From Bernardetia sp. MNP-M8 (GTDB lineage: Bacteria; Bacteroidota; Bacteroidia; Cytophagales; Bernardetiaceae): DNA of 64,000 nucleotides. Both the position numbers and the translations under genes were made by a program. Below the pieces are notes generated by a model. That model searched no databases, had not been told where the DNA came from, and saw nothing but the letters and a program-made list of their open reading frames with translations. Below, piece after piece: positions 45,968 to 57,098 of the stretch (its first letter is position 1; the number at the start of each line of letters is the position of its first letter). Location of the stretch: the NCBI RefSeq assembly GCF_037126285.1, contig NZ_CP147012.1, positions 3,370,676 through 3,434,675 of the forward strand. The letters are read 5' to 3'.

Positions 45968-47344
45968 TCATTTATGCAGTTTATCTACAATCTGCTCCCA
46001 ATCCAAATTTTCCCAGTTTGTTTCAATGCCTTCTTTTTTCATAATTTCATTCATAATTTGCTCTTGTTTTTTACCAGTAGCAAGTGCATACGAATACGGT
46101 AAATGACTAAAAGTAACCATTGTATATTGTGGAATCCAACGACTAGGAAACTTTTCATGTAACTTAGCTTCAATCTTTTTTCTCAACAAAAATTCTGGAT
46201 CAGCCACTCTATCACGCATTTCTATAAAATTCTGAATCGCCAAATCTGCAATAGCATTTGCATTTGGAATACGTTCATCTTGAAAATCTGAAAATAAATC
46301 TTTCCAGTTGATAGAATCGTTCTCTTCAAGCTGTTTTTCCATAAACTCATTGAAATAAAAACAGTCTTCAAAACCCGAATTCATTCCTTGTCCATAAAAA
46401 GGAACAATTGCATGAGAAGCGTCACCAATCAAACAAACATTTCCTTCATACGCCCAAGGCGAACAACGAATTGTAACCAAAGAAGACGTAGGATTTTGCT
46501 TAAAATCATCTAGTAAAGTTGGCATAAGCGGGATTGTATCAGCAAAATGAGTTTCAAAAAACGCCATTATTTCTTTATCTGTATTGAGCTTTTCGAAGGC
46601 TTCTTTATTTCCTTTATCACTTTCAAAAGGCAAGAAAAGTGTACAAGTAAAACTTCCATCCGTATTAGGCAGTGCAATCAACATAAAACTATGGCGAGGC
46701 CAAATATGTAATGCGTCAGGTGCTAATTTATGACTTCCATCTTCATTGGCAGGAATATGAAGTTCTTTATAACCGTGAGGAAGATAGTATTGTGTATAAT
46801 TGAAAAGAGGCATTCTTTGCATGTGTCCACGTACAGATGAAAAAGCACCATCTGCACCAATAATAACATCAGATTTTATGGTTTGTCTTTCATTATTTTT
46901 TCCATCTTCTTCATTTTCAAAAGTTGCTTTTGCTTCTTTTATATCTACATCTTCACAACGCTGATTAAAATTGAATTTTACACCATGTTCTTTTTCAGCT
47001 ACATCCATCAAAACTTCATTCAAGATTGCTCTTGAAACTGAATAAATAGCTTGATTTTCTTTTCCATACGGCTGAAAAGTTAGTTCTCCATCTGTCGCAT
47101 GCATCATTCGCCCACGCATAGGAAGTGCAACATCTTTGATTCTTTTTTCGATTCCTGCTTCTTTTAAAGCTCTCCAACCTCTATCACTTAAAGCCAAATT
47201 GATAGAACGCCCACCAACAGCACCAATTTTACGATAATCTGGACGACGCTCAAAAACTTCTACTTGCAGTCCTTTTTTTGCTAAAAAAATAGAAAGCAAA
47301 GAACCTACTAAACCAGCACCTACTAAAGTCACTTTTGAAGACAT
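45968..47344 (-). CDS. kmo: Kynurenine 3-monooxygenase
   Basis: KMO hydroxylates L-kynurenine with FAD and NADPH in tryptophan degradation. The 458-residue protein has the FAD-binding GAGLVGSLLSIFLAKKGLQV at the N-terminus, the family signature GGRSINLALSDRGW, and the second FAD motif CLIGDASHAIVPFYGQGMNS. The membrane-anchor region at the C-terminus is reduced compared with eukaryotic KMO, as usual in bacteria. No other kynurenine gene is adjacent. Confidence 0.92.
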   Translation of the reverse strand: MSSKVTLVGAGLVGSLLSIFLAKKGLQVEVFERRPDYRKIGAVGGRSINLALSDRGWRALKEAGIEKRIKDVALPMRGRMMHATDGELTFQPYGKENQAIYSVSRAILNEVLMDVAEKEHGVKFNFNQRCEDVDIKEAKATFENEEDGKNNERQTIKSDVIIGADGAFSSVRGHMQRMPLFNYTQYYLPHGYKELHIPANEDGSHKLAPDALHIWPRHSFMLIALPNTDGSFTCTLFLPFESDKGNKEAFEKLNTDKEIMAFFETHFADTIPLMPTLLDDFKQNPTSSLVTIRCSPWAYEGNVCLIGDASHAIVPFYGQGMNSGFEDCFYFNEFMEKQLEENDSINWKDLFSDFQDERIPNANAIADLAIQNFIEMRDRVADPEFLLRKKIEAKLHEKFPSRWIPQYTMVTFSHLPYSYALATGKKQEQIMNEIMKKEGIETNWENLDWEQIVDKLHK

Positions 47345-47522
47345 GTATTTTATGTGTTTTTTAGTTTTAGAAAATAATTCACAATTTAAGGAAAGATTAG
47401 TTGAAAAGTTAGTCTATGATTTAGTTTCTACTATTATTTTAACGCACTTGTTTTGTTTTTAAGAAACAATTTCATTTTCTAAAAAGATATACAATATCAA
47501 AAATGAACTAAAAAATTAAATT

Positions 47523-48292
47523 ATGGACTTATTCAATCAATCTTTATTTCAAAACAAATTACCTTTCATTTTACCTCAAAAAAAAGGCTATTCGTATTTT
47601 TTTGATGAAAATAAAAAAACATTTATCATCACTATTCCGAATGGAAAATTGATTTTTGTGCCGAATTTTTTTGATGAGAATTTGAATAATGAATTGATGG
47701 ATTATTTTTTAGAAAATGACTATAATCTAAACTGGAATAAGATAGATTGGAGAGAGTTTGAGAAAGAAAAACTACAAGAAATACATTTTAAGAATATAAA
47801 TTGGACACACGACCAAATTAAAATTTTTGGAAAGTTACTTTTTGAACCTCGTTTTTCGGCTTGGTATGGAGATGAAGAGGCTGCTTATTCTTATTCTGGT
47901 CTAAAATTAAAACCTAATCCTTGGAATGAAAAATTACTATTTATAAAATCAAAAATTGAAAAGTTGATAACTTTAGAAGAAACTAAAAAAATAAAATTCA
48001 ATAGTGTTTTGTTAAATTGGTATAGAGATGGACAAGATTCAATGGGTTGGCACAGTGATAATGAAAAAGAATTAGGTCAAAATCCTGTTATCGCTTCGGT
48101 TAATTTTGGTGTTCCTCGTCGCTTTTTATTGCGATAAATAACAAGTCTCATAAATTAGAGTTTTATTTAACTAATGGTTCGCTCTTGATTATGGCAGGAC
48201 AAATTCAGCATTTTTGGCAACATGCTGTTCCTAAAGAATCTAAAATCAATGAGCATAGAATTAATTTGACTTTTAGAAAAATCAAGATGTAA
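47523..48292 (+). pseudogene. AlkB-like 2-oxoglutarate dioxygenase, interrupted by a frameshift
   Basis: AlkB-type enzymes remove alkyl groups from nucleic acid bases using Fe(II) and 2-oxoglutarate. The frame from 47523 runs 204 residues to a TAA at 48135-48137, with the HxD pair in SMGWHSDNEKELG and the phrase SVNFGVPRRFLLR. The rest of the domain continues in another frame: NNKSHKLEFYLTNGSLLIM, then QHFWQHAVPKE with the third iron ligand, and EHRINLTFRKIKM with the 2-oxoglutarate Arg, to a TAA ending at 48292. A single-base loss near 48138 explains this. It is either a real inactivating mutation or a sequencing error. Confidence 0.82.
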
Positions 48293-48442
48293 TTAAACTC
48301 AAAAAAGTTCTATAAATTATAACTTAAATTATAAAAATTTTCCAAACAGTTTTGCATATTTGTTACTAAAGTCCTATATTTAATAAATAGTTATTTATCT
48401 TACAATCGACTATTTGATTTATTATACCTTTTTGTCTATTTA

Positions 48443-50287
48443 ATGAGAAATTATTTAACTCTTTCAATTTCTTTCTCGTTTGTTATCTCCTTTATTTTCA
48501 TAATTCAATTTCTGTTTTTTATCCAAAACTATTCTTTTGCACAAGATGAATATACCAAAGATGGAAAAAAAGTGAGTGTTGAAGAGTATCTTTCTATGTC
48601 TAAAGAAAGAGAAAGTCAAGAAGACTATAGAGGAGCAAGTGATTATCTCAATAAAGCTGCACTCATAAAATGGGAGGCAAAAGAGCTACGTCCTGCCATT
48701 AATTATTTTCATCAGTCATTAGATTTTAATAGAAAGGTAAATAATAAAAGTGGAATGTATGGAATTTATAGCAATTTGGCTATGATTTATGCTGACTTGT
48801 CAAAATATGATTCTTCACTTTATTTCTTTCAAAAAACATTAGAAGGAAGGCGTAAAAACTCTGAAAATATAACTATTATTTCTTCACTCATTAATATTTC
48901 TGTTGTCTTAAATAACCTACAAAGATATGATGATTCAGCTAAGTTTTTGAAAGAAGCCCTAGAAATAGCACAAGAAGCAAATGATATAGCTCAGATGAGA
49001 AGTTGTTATGGAATGCTTGCAGAAACTTATGAAAAGGCAGGTAATGATGAACAAAAGACCTATTATTTTAATCTCTATAAAAGTTTTAATGAACTTTTAC
49101 AAAAACGAAAAATAGAGAAAGTCGAAACTGATTTGGATAAAGAAAAATTAAAAGCAGAAGTTTTAGCCCTCCAAAAGGAAAAATTAGATTTAGAATTGAT
49201 TAATCAAGGTTTAGAACTACGCCAAAAAACGGAGATAGTTGAAAGTCAGCAAGATAGTTTAGGTATACTTACCAATAAATACACAAAACAAGAGCTTGCT
49301 ATTGAGCTTACAAGAGAAAAAGTGAATGCTGAACGTGCTGAAACAATACAACGTATTCAGGAACAAAAAGCAATTACACGAATAGCTGTTTTGATAGCCT
49401 TTTTTATTTTGATAGTTAGTGGTCTTTTGTTTTACTTTTATATTCGTACACGCCAAAAAAATAAATATTTGGCAGAGCAGAGGAATCAATTACAAGAACA
49501 AGCTATTTTGTTGGAAGAACAACAAGAACGACTAGAAAGTCAAAAGTCAATTTTGGAAAAACAAAGAGATAAATTGAAGGCAAGTAACGGAGTGAAGGAT
49601 AAATTATTTTCTATTATTTCTCATGACCTACGAACGCCTTTTACATCTGTGAATGGGTATTTGACACTCATTAAGTATGGAGCTTTAAATTTAGAAGAAG
49701 TAACAACACTGGCAACAGAAGTCAAGATTTCTGTCGACCACCATTTAGAAACACTTAATAATGTTTTGGAATGGTCAAAGGCACAAATGCAAGGTTTGAG
49801 ACCAACACCAGAAAAAATTAATTTGAATAAAATAGCTCAAAATCAGAAAAAATTCTTTAAATCTCTTGCAGAAAGTAAAGAAATAGAGATTATAAATGAA
49901 GTAGACACAAAAGCTAAAGTATTTGCTGACCCCAATCAGCTTGATATTATTTTGAGAAATCTAGTAGGAAATGCACTCAAATTTACTTCTAAACAAGGAA
50001 AAGTTAGTATTTCATCTATGATAAAAAATGATCTAGTAATTGTTTCTGTAACTGATACAGGAATAGGAATGAGCAAAGAAAATCTAAATAAACTCTTTAA
50101 GAAAGACAAACATTTTACCACACAAGGCACTAATAATGAAGCTGGAACAGGTTTAGGACTACTTTTATGTAAAGACTTTATAGAAGCCAATGGAGGACAA
50201 ATAATTGTAGAAAGCGAAGAAGGAAAAGGAACAAGTTTTATATTTGACTTACCTCTTGCCGAACAATTACAAGAAATAAAAAGCTAA
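48443..50287 (+). CDS. TPR sensor histidine kinase
   Basis: The 614-residue protein has a signal sequence or first membrane segment (about 8-34), periplasmic TPR repeats (about 60-215), coiled coils, a membrane segment (about 310-332) and another coiled coil. The kinase core follows: phosphoacceptor H394 in ISHDLRTPF, N box NLVGNALKFT, DTGIGM and GTGLGLLLCKDF. It probably senses a periplasmic signal through the TPRs. No response regulator is adjacent, so its partner is encoded elsewhere; a LytTR or similar regulator would be plausible. Confidence 0.9.
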   Translation: MRNYLTLSISFSFVISFIFIIQFLFFIQNYSFAQDEYTKDGKKVSVEEYLSMSKERESQEDYRGASDYLNKAALIKWEAKELRPAINYFHQSLDFNRKVNNKSGMYGIYSNLAMIYADLSKYDSSLYFFQKTLEGRRKNSENITIISSLINISVVLNNLQRYDDSAKFLKEALEIAQEANDIAQMRSCYGMLAETYEKAGNDEQKTYYFNLYKSFNELLQKRKIEKVETDLDKEKLKAEVLALQKEKLDLELINQGLELRQKTEIVESQQDSLGILTNKYTKQELAIELTREKVNAERAETIQRIQEQKAITRIAVLIAFFILIVSGLLFYFYIRTRQKNKYLAEQRNQLQEQAILLEEQQERLESQKSILEKQRDKLKASNGVKDKLFSIISHDLRTPFTSVNGYLTLIKYGALNLEEVTTLATEVKISVDHHLETLNNVLEWSKAQMQGLRPTPEKINLNKIAQNQKKFFKSLAESKEIEIINEVDTKAKVFADPNQLDIILRNLVGNALKFTSKQGKVSISSMIKNDLVIVSVTDTGIGMSKENLNKLFKKDKHFTTQGTNNEAGTGLGLLLCKDFIEANGGQIIVESEEGKGTSFIFDLPLAEQLQEIKS

Positions 50288-50429
50288 CAATTGGAAAATG
50301 CGAGCATTAAAAGATAGGAATTTCAAATACAGTAACTTTATTTAGAAAAAACTATGAAAAATTCGTAATTTTGTTTGATAATTAAGTGGTTCATTATTCA
50401 CTACAATATCAACTAATTCGCTAGAAAAA

Positions 50430-50723
50430 ATGAAAGTAACTGTAGATAAAAAATTAATTGAGGATATTTCACATCTCTCTCGTTTAGAATTTTCAGAAGA
50501 TGACAAAACTGCTATGGCAGATGATTTAAACGAAATTTTGGGTTGGGTTGAACAGCTTAATGAAATTGATACTGAAAATACATTGCCACTTACACATATT
50601 TCAGAAGAAGTAAACGTAATGAGAAATGATGAAATAGCAAATGTTCTTTCACATGATAAAGCACTCAAAAATGCTCCTAAAAAAGATTCAGATTATTTCA
50701 GAACACCAAAAGTTATAGAATAA
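50430..50723 (+). CDS. gatC: Asp/Glu-tRNA amidotransferase subunit C
   Basis: GatC stabilises the GatCAB complex that converts Glu-tRNA(Gln) and Asp-tRNA(Asn) to the amidated forms. The 97-residue protein is full length, with DISHLSRLEFSEDDKTAMAD, LNEILGWVEQLNEIDTE and the C-terminal DYFRTPKVIE typical of the family. gatA and gatB are not adjacent. A bidirectional terminator follows at 50756. Confidence 0.92.
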   Translation: MKVTVDKKLIEDISHLSRLEFSEDDKTAMADDLNEILGWVEQLNEIDTENTLPLTHISEEVNVMRNDEIANVLSHDKALKNAPKKDSDYFRTPKVIE

Positions 50724-50755
50724 GAACATTTTTGTCTTCTTGATTCAAATTTCAT

Positions 50756-50789
50756 AAAAAAGGCTGTCTGGTTTAGACAGCCTTTTTTT
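50756..50789. terminator. Bidirectional terminator between gatC and the surface locus
   Basis: AAAAAGGCTGTCT pairs with AGACAGCCTTTTT around a GGTT loop, with A and T runs on the two sides. Confidence 0.85.
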
Positions 50790-50808
50790 ATATTAAATTG
50801 AATAGTGC

Positions 50809-53800
50809 TTATTCTTTAACAATACGTACAGTAGTTGTTTTTTCAGAATCCGAAACTTGAAGTAAATACAAACCAGAAGCCTGTTTTTCTAAATCAATTG
50901 TGCCTTCTAAAAATGCTCCTTCTTTTGTTTTGCTCTCCTCAAAGATGATTCTGCCTGTGGCATCAAACAAACGAATGGTGTAATTTCCTTCTCTGTTTGT
51001 CCTCAAGCTATATGAAAAACGATTTGGAGTTGGATTTGGATACACCATTAGCTTTTCATTCTCAAAGAAATCTTGACTTGCTTCTGTTTTGAATAAAAGC
51101 ACAAAACGTTTTACTTCATTTCCTTTTGTTGCTTCAAACTTATAATCGCCTTCTGCTTTTAAGTTATGTAACGAATCCGTCAATGAATCATACAAATAAA
51201 GCTCGTGTTTTGAATGGAAATATTTCATACTGCGAAGCGTAATTTCATACTCTCCATCTGTCAGAATATTCATCGCTAAAGGTAAACTTTGGTCGGAATC
51301 AAAACGTCCTAATCCATTGATAGCAAAATATTCCGTTTCTGCTGTTTCTGTATTTTCATTGTATGAATAAAGCGTAGGGCTTGCACTATTCATTTTGTGA
51401 AGTTTGGCTGCATCATATTTGCCATCAAAGTTAGGAGTTGCCCCTGATTCAAAATAAATTGTGGTTTCATCCAAAGAATTTCCTTTCTTGAGAGCAATTC
51501 TAATCAATCCTTCTTTCAGATTTTCAGTTTCTGTCGTCTTATAGAAACGAGTATCCGTACTCAAACGAACCCCATTATTCATATTGACAGTTCCTCCACC
51601 TAGAGTTCTGACAAAGAAACCTTGCATAGAAGCAATTTCTTTTTTACCTCCATTGTTCGAAACGCCATTGACATATTCTGCAAAAATCCCTTGATACTGA
51701 TTAACTGGAATATCAATATAAACAGCATCTTCAACTCCTGTAGAAGCTAGCAAAACTAACTCCCAATCAATAGGAGATGGATATGGATTTCCAACCAAAT
51801 TATAACCTTCTTGGCTAAATCCTCCTCCACTATTTGTAACAGAAATAGATTGACTTCCATTATTCAATGTTCCATTCAAATCTACCGTTACACCTGTTGA
51901 AATATTGGCTTGATAACCTCTAGTTACAGTCAAATTAGCTGTGGTAGGAACTTTGTAATTAGAAATAAATGGATTGAAATAAGCACTTGATGTTGCACCT
52001 GCATTACTTTCTTCATACTGGAAGAAAGTAGGGAAAGGACGAACAAAGGCAGGTTCGGGAGCTGTATTGTAAGCTGTCGTCAGAACTAGACTCATATCAT
52101 CGCCAAACTGGGAAACAGTTGCATCAGAAAAAGGAGAACTAAATAAATGATACCCTCTTCCATCTGTGCCTCCTAAATCTGAAACAGCAGGTAAGTAGCG
52201 TTCCATAATGACAGTTCCTACAACTGTATTTGTAGGAGAATCATTGATTACTAAAGCCGTTTGAGTTGCAGAAGAAAGCAAGGCAAAATCAGTTGTTGAA
52301 CCTGTAACTTCCATTTCGCCAGTAGATTCTAAATGTAAAACCTCTACAATACTCATATCGCCTGTAATAGTCAGTTTATTTCCATTTTCTACTAAAATCT
52401 GATTGATGTTTACATTTTTATAATCTGTAAAATCAGAAGTAAAAGTGAGGTTTTTATCTACGATTACATTTTCAGGATAATTTCTATTTCCTGTCGGTTT
52501 TATGGTATCATTTGCTATCGCTGCATCAACTGCTTGTTGGATAGTAGGGTAAAAAATACCTGTACGTACCAAAAGCACATCACCTCCAGAAGTATTACTT
52601 CCTTCTACTGCAAAATCATAAGCAGCTTCATCACAATCATTGTTATTTATTGTAATGGTTGCTGTTCTTGTTCCTGTTCCAGAAGGCGTAAAAGTAACAT
52701 CAAAAGTAGCTGTTCCCCCTGCACTAACGGTTGCTGGAATACTACTTACTACAAAATCAGCTGTATTTGTTCCACTGGAGACAATAGAAGTAATAGTCAA
52801 AGTCTCTGTTCCAGTATTTTCAATCGTATAAGTAATAGTTCTTGATGTGACTGTGTTTCCAAAATCTGTATCATCAGAAACATTGGGGGTTACATCGCCA
52901 TCTACAATAGAAACTGCATTTCCTTGCACATCGATTTCTCTAGTGCTGTTTACAGTAACTGTTTGTGTTGCTGTTTGAGTATTTCCATTACCATCATCTG
53001 CTGTCCAAGTTACGGTTGTGTTTCCAATAGGGAAAGTAGCAGGAGCATCATTTGTGAAGGTAGGTGTTCCACAATTATCACTTCCTGTTGGTGTGCCTAA
53101 AGCAACTCCAGAAGCTGTACAAAGTCCTGTATCTGTGTTTACAGTCACATTTATTGGTGCTGTAATCGTTGGATTTGTAACATCATCAAGAATTACATTT
53201 TGGTCTGCTGTCGATGTATTTCCATTCCCATCATCAAATGTCCAAGTTACAACTGTTGTTCCTTGTGCTGTGATTGGAAATGTTGTTCCTGTTGTTCCTA
53301 TTACTGTTCCAACACAGTTATCTGTAGTTGTGGGTGCAGTTGGAGTAGACGAACATTCAGCAGTAATATCTGCTAATGTCGGCACTACTGGTGCTGTAAC
53401 ATCATCAAGAATTACATTTTGGTCTGCTGTCGATGTATTTCCATTCCCATCATCAAATGTCCAAGTTACAACTGTTGTTCCTTGGGCTGTAATTGGAAAT
53501 ACTGTTCCTGTTGTTCCTGTTACTGTTCCTGCACAATTATCTGTTGTTGTTGGTGCAGTTGGAGTAGACGAACATTCAGCAGTAACATCTGCTAATGTCG
53601 GCACTACTGGTGCTGTAACATCATCAAGAATTATATTTTGGTCTGCTGTCGATGTATTTCCATTACCATCATCAAATGTCCAAGTTACAACCGTTGTTCC
53701 TTGGGCAGTAATTGGAAATACTGTTCCTGTTGTTCCTGTAATTGTTCCTGCACAATTATCTGTTGTTGTTGGTGCAGTTGGGGTTACACTACATTCGGCT

Positions 53801-55518
53801 GTAACATCTGCTAATGTCGGCACTACTGGTGCTGTAACATCATCAAGAATTACATTTTGATCAGCAGTTACTGAATTGCCATTACCATCGTTAAATGTCC
53901 AAGTTACAACCGTTGTTCCTTGGGCAGTAATTGGAAATACTGTTCCTGTTGTTCCTATTACTGTTCCTACACAATTATCTGTTGTTGTTGGTGCAGTTGG
54001 GGTTACACTACATTCGGCTGTAACATCTGCTAATGTCGGCACTACTGGTGCTGTAACATCATCAAGAATTACATTTTGATCAGCAGTTACTGAATTGCCA
54101 TTACCATCGTTAAATGTCCAAGTTACAACCGTTGTTCCTTGTGCCGTGATTGGAAATACTGTTCCTGTTGTTCCTGTAACTGTTCCTGCACAATTATCTG
54201 TTGTTGTTGGTGCAGTTGGGGTTACACTACATTCAGCAGTAACATCTGCTAAAGTTGGAATGACTGGATTTGTACCATCTGCTGTTCCTGTTCCACGAAT
54301 AGAAAAATTATATGGATTTTCGTCTGTATCATTATTATCAATACTAATAGTTGCATTTCGAACGCCTATTGCAGAAGGGTCAAAAGTAACCGTAAAGGTT
54401 TCACTTCCACCTACTGCTACAGTTGTTGGAAGAGTCCCCAATGTAAAATTACCTGCATTTGCTCCTCCAATAGTAATTCCTGTAATATTCAAAACGGATG
54501 TCCCTGTATTTTGAATGGTAAAGGTTTTGACAATCGTATTTGTGCCACACTCTAAAACACTTCCAAAATTAGTGTCATCAGTTAGACTTGGCGTTACATC
54601 ATCATCTACAATATCAGTTCCATTACCTTGTAGATTGATTTCTGGATTTAATGAGTTTAATGGGTTTAACACGTCTGAAAATGTCCAATAACGCTGTAAA
54701 TCGTTACTTAGATATCCAAAAGAACGTGTTGGCATTGCAACTGGTATTGTATTTACGGTCTGCCAGTTTGCTGGAAGTATTCCTGTAGTAGATCGCCAAA
54801 GTTGCATTTGAGTTAAGTCTTTTCCGTTATCTAAACCTGAAAGCCAGTTGAAAGTAATCGTACGAGACACATTGTTATCACTACTCAATAACCAATGCAC
54901 AGCAATACCTTCATTTGTTCCATTAAAAATAATTCCTTGTGTGTTGCCAGTATAACGTGTAAGCGAAACATTACCTAGATTAGCTCCTGCATCCAGCGAT
55001 ACACCTAAAAACTCTGTCAAAGTTCCTGTTCCAATAAGGCGAGGACTCATAATGGCAGTACCTATTATTCGATTTGCATTAGTTTCAATAGGATTAAGGG
55101 CAGTTGTTGTAAAAGTTACAGGAGCAACTTCACTGATAAGTTGTCCATTTGTCAAGGTCAAACTATTACTTAGTGTTACTCCATTTTGGAGTACGACGTT
55201 GTTTGCCGAGTTATTAACTACTAGCTCAAATAATTGTAAGGCAGTAGTTCCAAGAACATTTTGTGTTACTCCCCCTTCAAAGGACACAAGGGAATTGTTA
55301 TTTCCTGTAAATGTTCCATTATTTAAGAGGTCATTCCGTAGTGTAAGCGTTCCATCAAGTGTTACCGAAGAGGTAGGTGTTAGGTTAGCAAAGTTTCCTC
55401 CTCTAATAAACGTACCTGCTCTCACTCTAACTTGGGCATCATTGTTCCGTGTATTTTGTCCTAAAACCACTTGAGAAGATAGCCCTAAAAGAAGCAATAA
55501 AATATATTTTTTTATCAT
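50809..55518 (-). CDS. Large T9SS surface protein with five HYR-like repeats
   Basis: The 1569-residue protein has a signal peptide (about 1-20). An N-terminal part with beta-helix-like repeats follows (about 25-290), then a choice-of-anchor-D-like domain (about 320-410). Next come five tandem 73-residue HYR-like repeats (each with AECS...TTDNC and GTTVVTWTF) and a more divergent HYR domain with [15 protein letters not shown] second anchor-D-like domain and a large C-terminal region end in a type A sorting domain ([18 protein letters not shown] to VRIVKE) for T9SS export. It is the last gene of the minus-strand block; its C-terminal 590 residues are nearly identical to those of the 57408-62030 protein. 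Confidence 0.88.
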   Translation of the reverse strand: MIKKYILLLLLGLSSQVVLGQNTRNNDAQVRVRAGTFIRGGNFANLTPTSSVTLDGTLTLRNDLLNNGTFTGNNNSLVSFEGGVTQNVLGTTALQLFELVVNNSANNVVLQNGVTLSNSLTLTNGQLISEVAPVTFTTTALNPIETNANRIIGTAIMSPRLIGTGTLTEFLGVSLDAGANLGNVSLTRYTGNTQGIIFNGTNEGIAVHWLLSSDNNVSRTITFNWLSGLDNGKDLTQMQLWRSTTGILPANWQTVNTIPVAMPTRSFGYLSNDLQRYWTFSDVLNPLNSLNPEINLQGNGTDIVDDDVTPSLTDDTNFGSVLECGTNTIVKTFTIQNTGTSVLNITGITIGGANAGNFTLGTLPTTVAVGGSETFTVTFDPSAIGVRNATISIDNNDTDENPYNFSIRGTGTADGTNPVIPTLADVTAECSVTPTAPTTTDNCAGTVTGTTGTVFPITAQGTTVVTWTFNDGNGNSVTADQNVILDDVTAPVVPTLADVTAECSVTPTAPTTTDNCVGTVIGTTGTVFPITAQGTTVVTWTFNDGNGNSVTADQNVILDDVTAPVVPTLADVTAECSVTPTAPTTTDNCAGTITGTTGTVFPITAQGTTVVTWTFDDGNGNTSTADQNIILDDVTAPVVPTLADVTAECSSTPTAPTTTDNCAGTVTGTTGTVFPITAQGTTVVTWTFDDGNGNTSTADQNVILDDVTAPVVPTLADITAECSSTPTAPTTTDNCVGTVIGTTGTTFPITAQGTTVVTWTFDDGNGNTSTADQNVILDDVTNPTITAPINVTVNTDTGLCTASGVALGTPTGSDNCGTPTFTNDAPATFPIGNTTVTWTADDGNGNTQTATQTVTVNSTREIDVQGNAVSIVDGDVTPNVSDDTDFGNTVTSRTITYTIENTGTETLTITSIVSSGTNTADFVVSSIPATVSAGGTATFDVTFTPSGTGTRTATITINNNDCDEAAYDFAVEGSNTSGGDVLLVRTGIFYPTIQQAVDAAIANDTIKPTGNRNYPENVIVDKNLTFTSDFTDYKNVNINQILVENGNKLTITGDMSIVEVLHLESTGEMEVTGSTTDFALLSSATQTALVINDSPTNTVVGTVIMERYLPAVSDLGGTDGRGYHLFSSPFSDATVSQFGDDMSLVLTTAYNTAPEPAFVRPFPTFFQYEESNAGATSSAYFNPFISNYKVPTTANLTVTRGYQANISTGVTVDLNGTLNNGSQSISVTNSGGGFSQEGYNLVGNPYPSPIDWELVLLASTGVEDAVYIDIPVNQYQGIFAEYVNGVSNNGGKKEIASMQGFFVRTLGGGTVNMNNGVRLSTDTRFYKTTETENLKEGLIRIALKKGNSLDETTIYFESGATPNFDGKYDAAKLHKMNSASPTLYSYNENTETAETEYFAINGLGRFDSDQSLPLAMNILTDGEYEITLRSMKYFHSKHELYLYDSLTDSLHNLKAEGDYKFEATKGNEVKRFVLLFKTEASQDFFENEKLMVYPNPTPNRFSYSLRTNREGNYTIRLFDATGRIIFEESKTKEGAFLEGTIDLEKQASGLYLLQVSDSEKTTTVRIVKE
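53173..54268 (-). repeat. Five tandem 219-bp HYR-type repeats
   Basis: The units repeat every 219 bases with very high identity. Each encodes 73 residues beginning [13 protein letters not shown]. The copy number is five here against six in the paralogue. Confidence 0.85.
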
Positions 55519-55587
55519 AACATTGTTATTTTACGTAGTTCCAAAAAGAATTTTAACTAGCTAAAGGGATGATATATAAAAATCCTA

Positions 55588-56754
55588 TCATTCCTTTTCT
55601 GCAAGTTGTTTCTTTATCTTATTGATTTCTTCTTGAAGTGTTTTGAGTGCTTTGACTTCTGATTCTAATGCTTCTATCTTAGTAGCTTGCTGCTCAATGA
55701 TTGCTTGTTGTTCTTTTACTGCATTGATAAGCATGTAGTTCAATGCCGAAGCATCATAAGACAAGATATTTTCTCCAGTTAGACCACTGTTGTCATTAGA
55801 AGTCGTACTACCTTCTTTGTAATCAGCATCATTAGGGTTTTTCTTATCAGACTTGTAAACAACTTCCTCTACCATATAAGGAGCAATTTGTTGAATATCT
55901 TGGGCAATAACGCCAACAAATTCTTTTTCAAGATCATCTTTTATTGCAAACTCTTTTATATACTTAAATTTTACTGGGTTGATTGCCAAAATCTTAGAAA
56001 GACCATCTGTATAAGGAATAATGTCTTTTTTAAGTCTTCTGTCAGAAAAAGCAGCCCAAGTTCCACCACCCGTTTTATCTGCAGTACCATTAACAGAAAG
56101 AGTGGCTGTAGGATCTTCTGTGCCAATACCTACATCTCCATTTCTTTCAAAGGTCATAATAGTAGATGGAGCAACACAAGCTGTACGTAGGTAAAGGTTG
56201 TTAATAAGACCCTCATGTTCAAAAGCAAAACCACAGTAGCTAGTAGGATTGGTAGTATAAAGTGGTACGTTTTCTTCAAAAACAAGTCTTCCAGACTCTA
56301 CGTTATTAAAACTTCCTAAATTACTTCCTATTTTAAAGGTGGGTTCTGCTCCTGTTACTACTAAGTCCATAGTACTACTTAAATTATCTCCCACTACCAT
56401 ATTTCCTCTTGTGTATATATTATCAGTAATTGAGCTAGGGTTGTTTGTACTTCCTTGAACAAAAAAATCAGCATCAGCTCCACCTGCACCAAGTTGTGTC
56501 CATGTTCCACTAAAAAACCAAAATGAATCTGTTGTAGTATCATATACCAAAAGACCTTCTGCAGGTGTAGCAATGGCATTTCGCTGTGCCGTAGTCATTC
56601 GGGGGATTAAAACTCCCTTGTTAGTTGATTTTACATCTAACATAGACGACGCATCTGCATCTGTGTTATCAGTATTGATGGCTACACCTTGAGAAAATGA
56701 CTGCGTACTAAGTAGAGTAAGCAGCAAAACGAATAATAGATTATATTTTATCAT
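55588..56754 (-). CDS. Secreted protein with S74 intramolecular chaperone (tail-fibre) domain
   Basis: The 388-residue protein has a signal peptide (about 1-21), a middle part of repeats and strands, and a C-terminal peptidase S74 domain of the phage tail-spike type. This domain trimerises, helps folding, and cuts itself off. Seen are the family start AFSDRRLKKDIIPY with its Ser and Lys, then NPVKFKYIKE and EFVGVIAQDIQQIAPYMVEE. A C-terminal coiled coil (about 340-388) fits trimer formation. It lies in the surface block between the two giant T9SS proteins, with a copy of the 104-bp element upstream. It is probably a trimeric surface fibre. Confidence 0.82.
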   Translation of the reverse strand: MIKYNLLFVLLLTLLSTQSFSQGVAINTDNTDADASSMLDVKSTNKGVLIPRMTTAQRNAIATPAEGLLVYDTTTDSFWFFSGTWTQLGAGGADADFFVQGSTNNPSSITDNIYTRGNMVVGDNLSSTMDLVVTGAEPTFKIGSNLGSFNNVESGRLVFEENVPLYTTNPTSYCGFAFEHEGLINNLYLRTACVAPSTIMTFERNGDVGIGTEDPTATLSVNGTADKTGGGTWAAFSDRRLKKDIIPYTDGLSKILAINPVKFKYIKEFAIKDDLEKEFVGVIAQDIQQIAPYMVEEVVYKSDKKNPNDADYKEGSTTSNDNSGLTGENILSYDASALNYMLINAVKEQQAIIEQQATKIEALESEVKALKTLQEEINKIKKQLAEKE

Positions 56755-56922
56755 AGAGTTTAAAAATTTGAGTGTGTTTTAATTATTCAGATGGAAAAAC
56801 ACAGGTATTGAGAAAAAATAAAGAGTTAATTATTGAATTGAATTGGTCAAAAAAGTATTTAATTTTTGATTGTAGAAAAAAATAATGAATTGTTTAAAGC
56901 AGCACTTGCGATTTATTAACTT

Positions 56923-57026
56923 AACAATGAAAGTACGAAGAATGATAAAAATTGTACTAAAACGAGATGTTGATTTTTTGTTGATTGCTTATAAAACAAT
57001 AAATTAATTATATAAATTCTTTAAAA
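56923..57026 (-). promoter_or_regulatory. Duplicated 104-bp upstream element, copy 1 (S74 gene)
   Basis: This block is about 85 percent identical, in register, with 62081-62184; a 49-base stretch (56951-56999) is almost the same. Inside are two direct copies of TGTTGATT (56968 and 56979 on the plus strand) spaced 11 bp apart, one helical turn. It lies about 170 bases upstream of the S74 start and probably holds a promoter and activator site. Confidence 0.6.
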
Positions 57027-57035
57027 AAACATATA

Positions 57036-57078
57036 AAAAATCTCTATTTAGTAATTATTACAACTAAATAGAGATTTA
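57036..57078 (-). terminator. Terminator of the PID-CTERM transcript
   Basis: Read on the minus strand, AAATCTCTATTTAG and CTAAATAGAGATTT form a 14-bp stem followed by T residues. Confidence 0.7.
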
Positions 57079-57098
57079 AAGAGACAATGTGAAATAGT

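Noticed and set aside
53173-54268. Regular 219-bp periodicity as a possible CRISPR or satellite array
   Set aside because: The units are coding throughout, have no spacers, and encode 73-residue HYR-like domains within an uninterrupted secreted protein.
53018-54514. Long plus-strand open frames rich in Val, Pro and Thr opposite the HYR repeats (also at 59602-61125)
   Set aside because: They repeat with the same 219-bp period as the real minus-strand genes and have no start context or known domain; they are mirror frames of low-complexity repeats.
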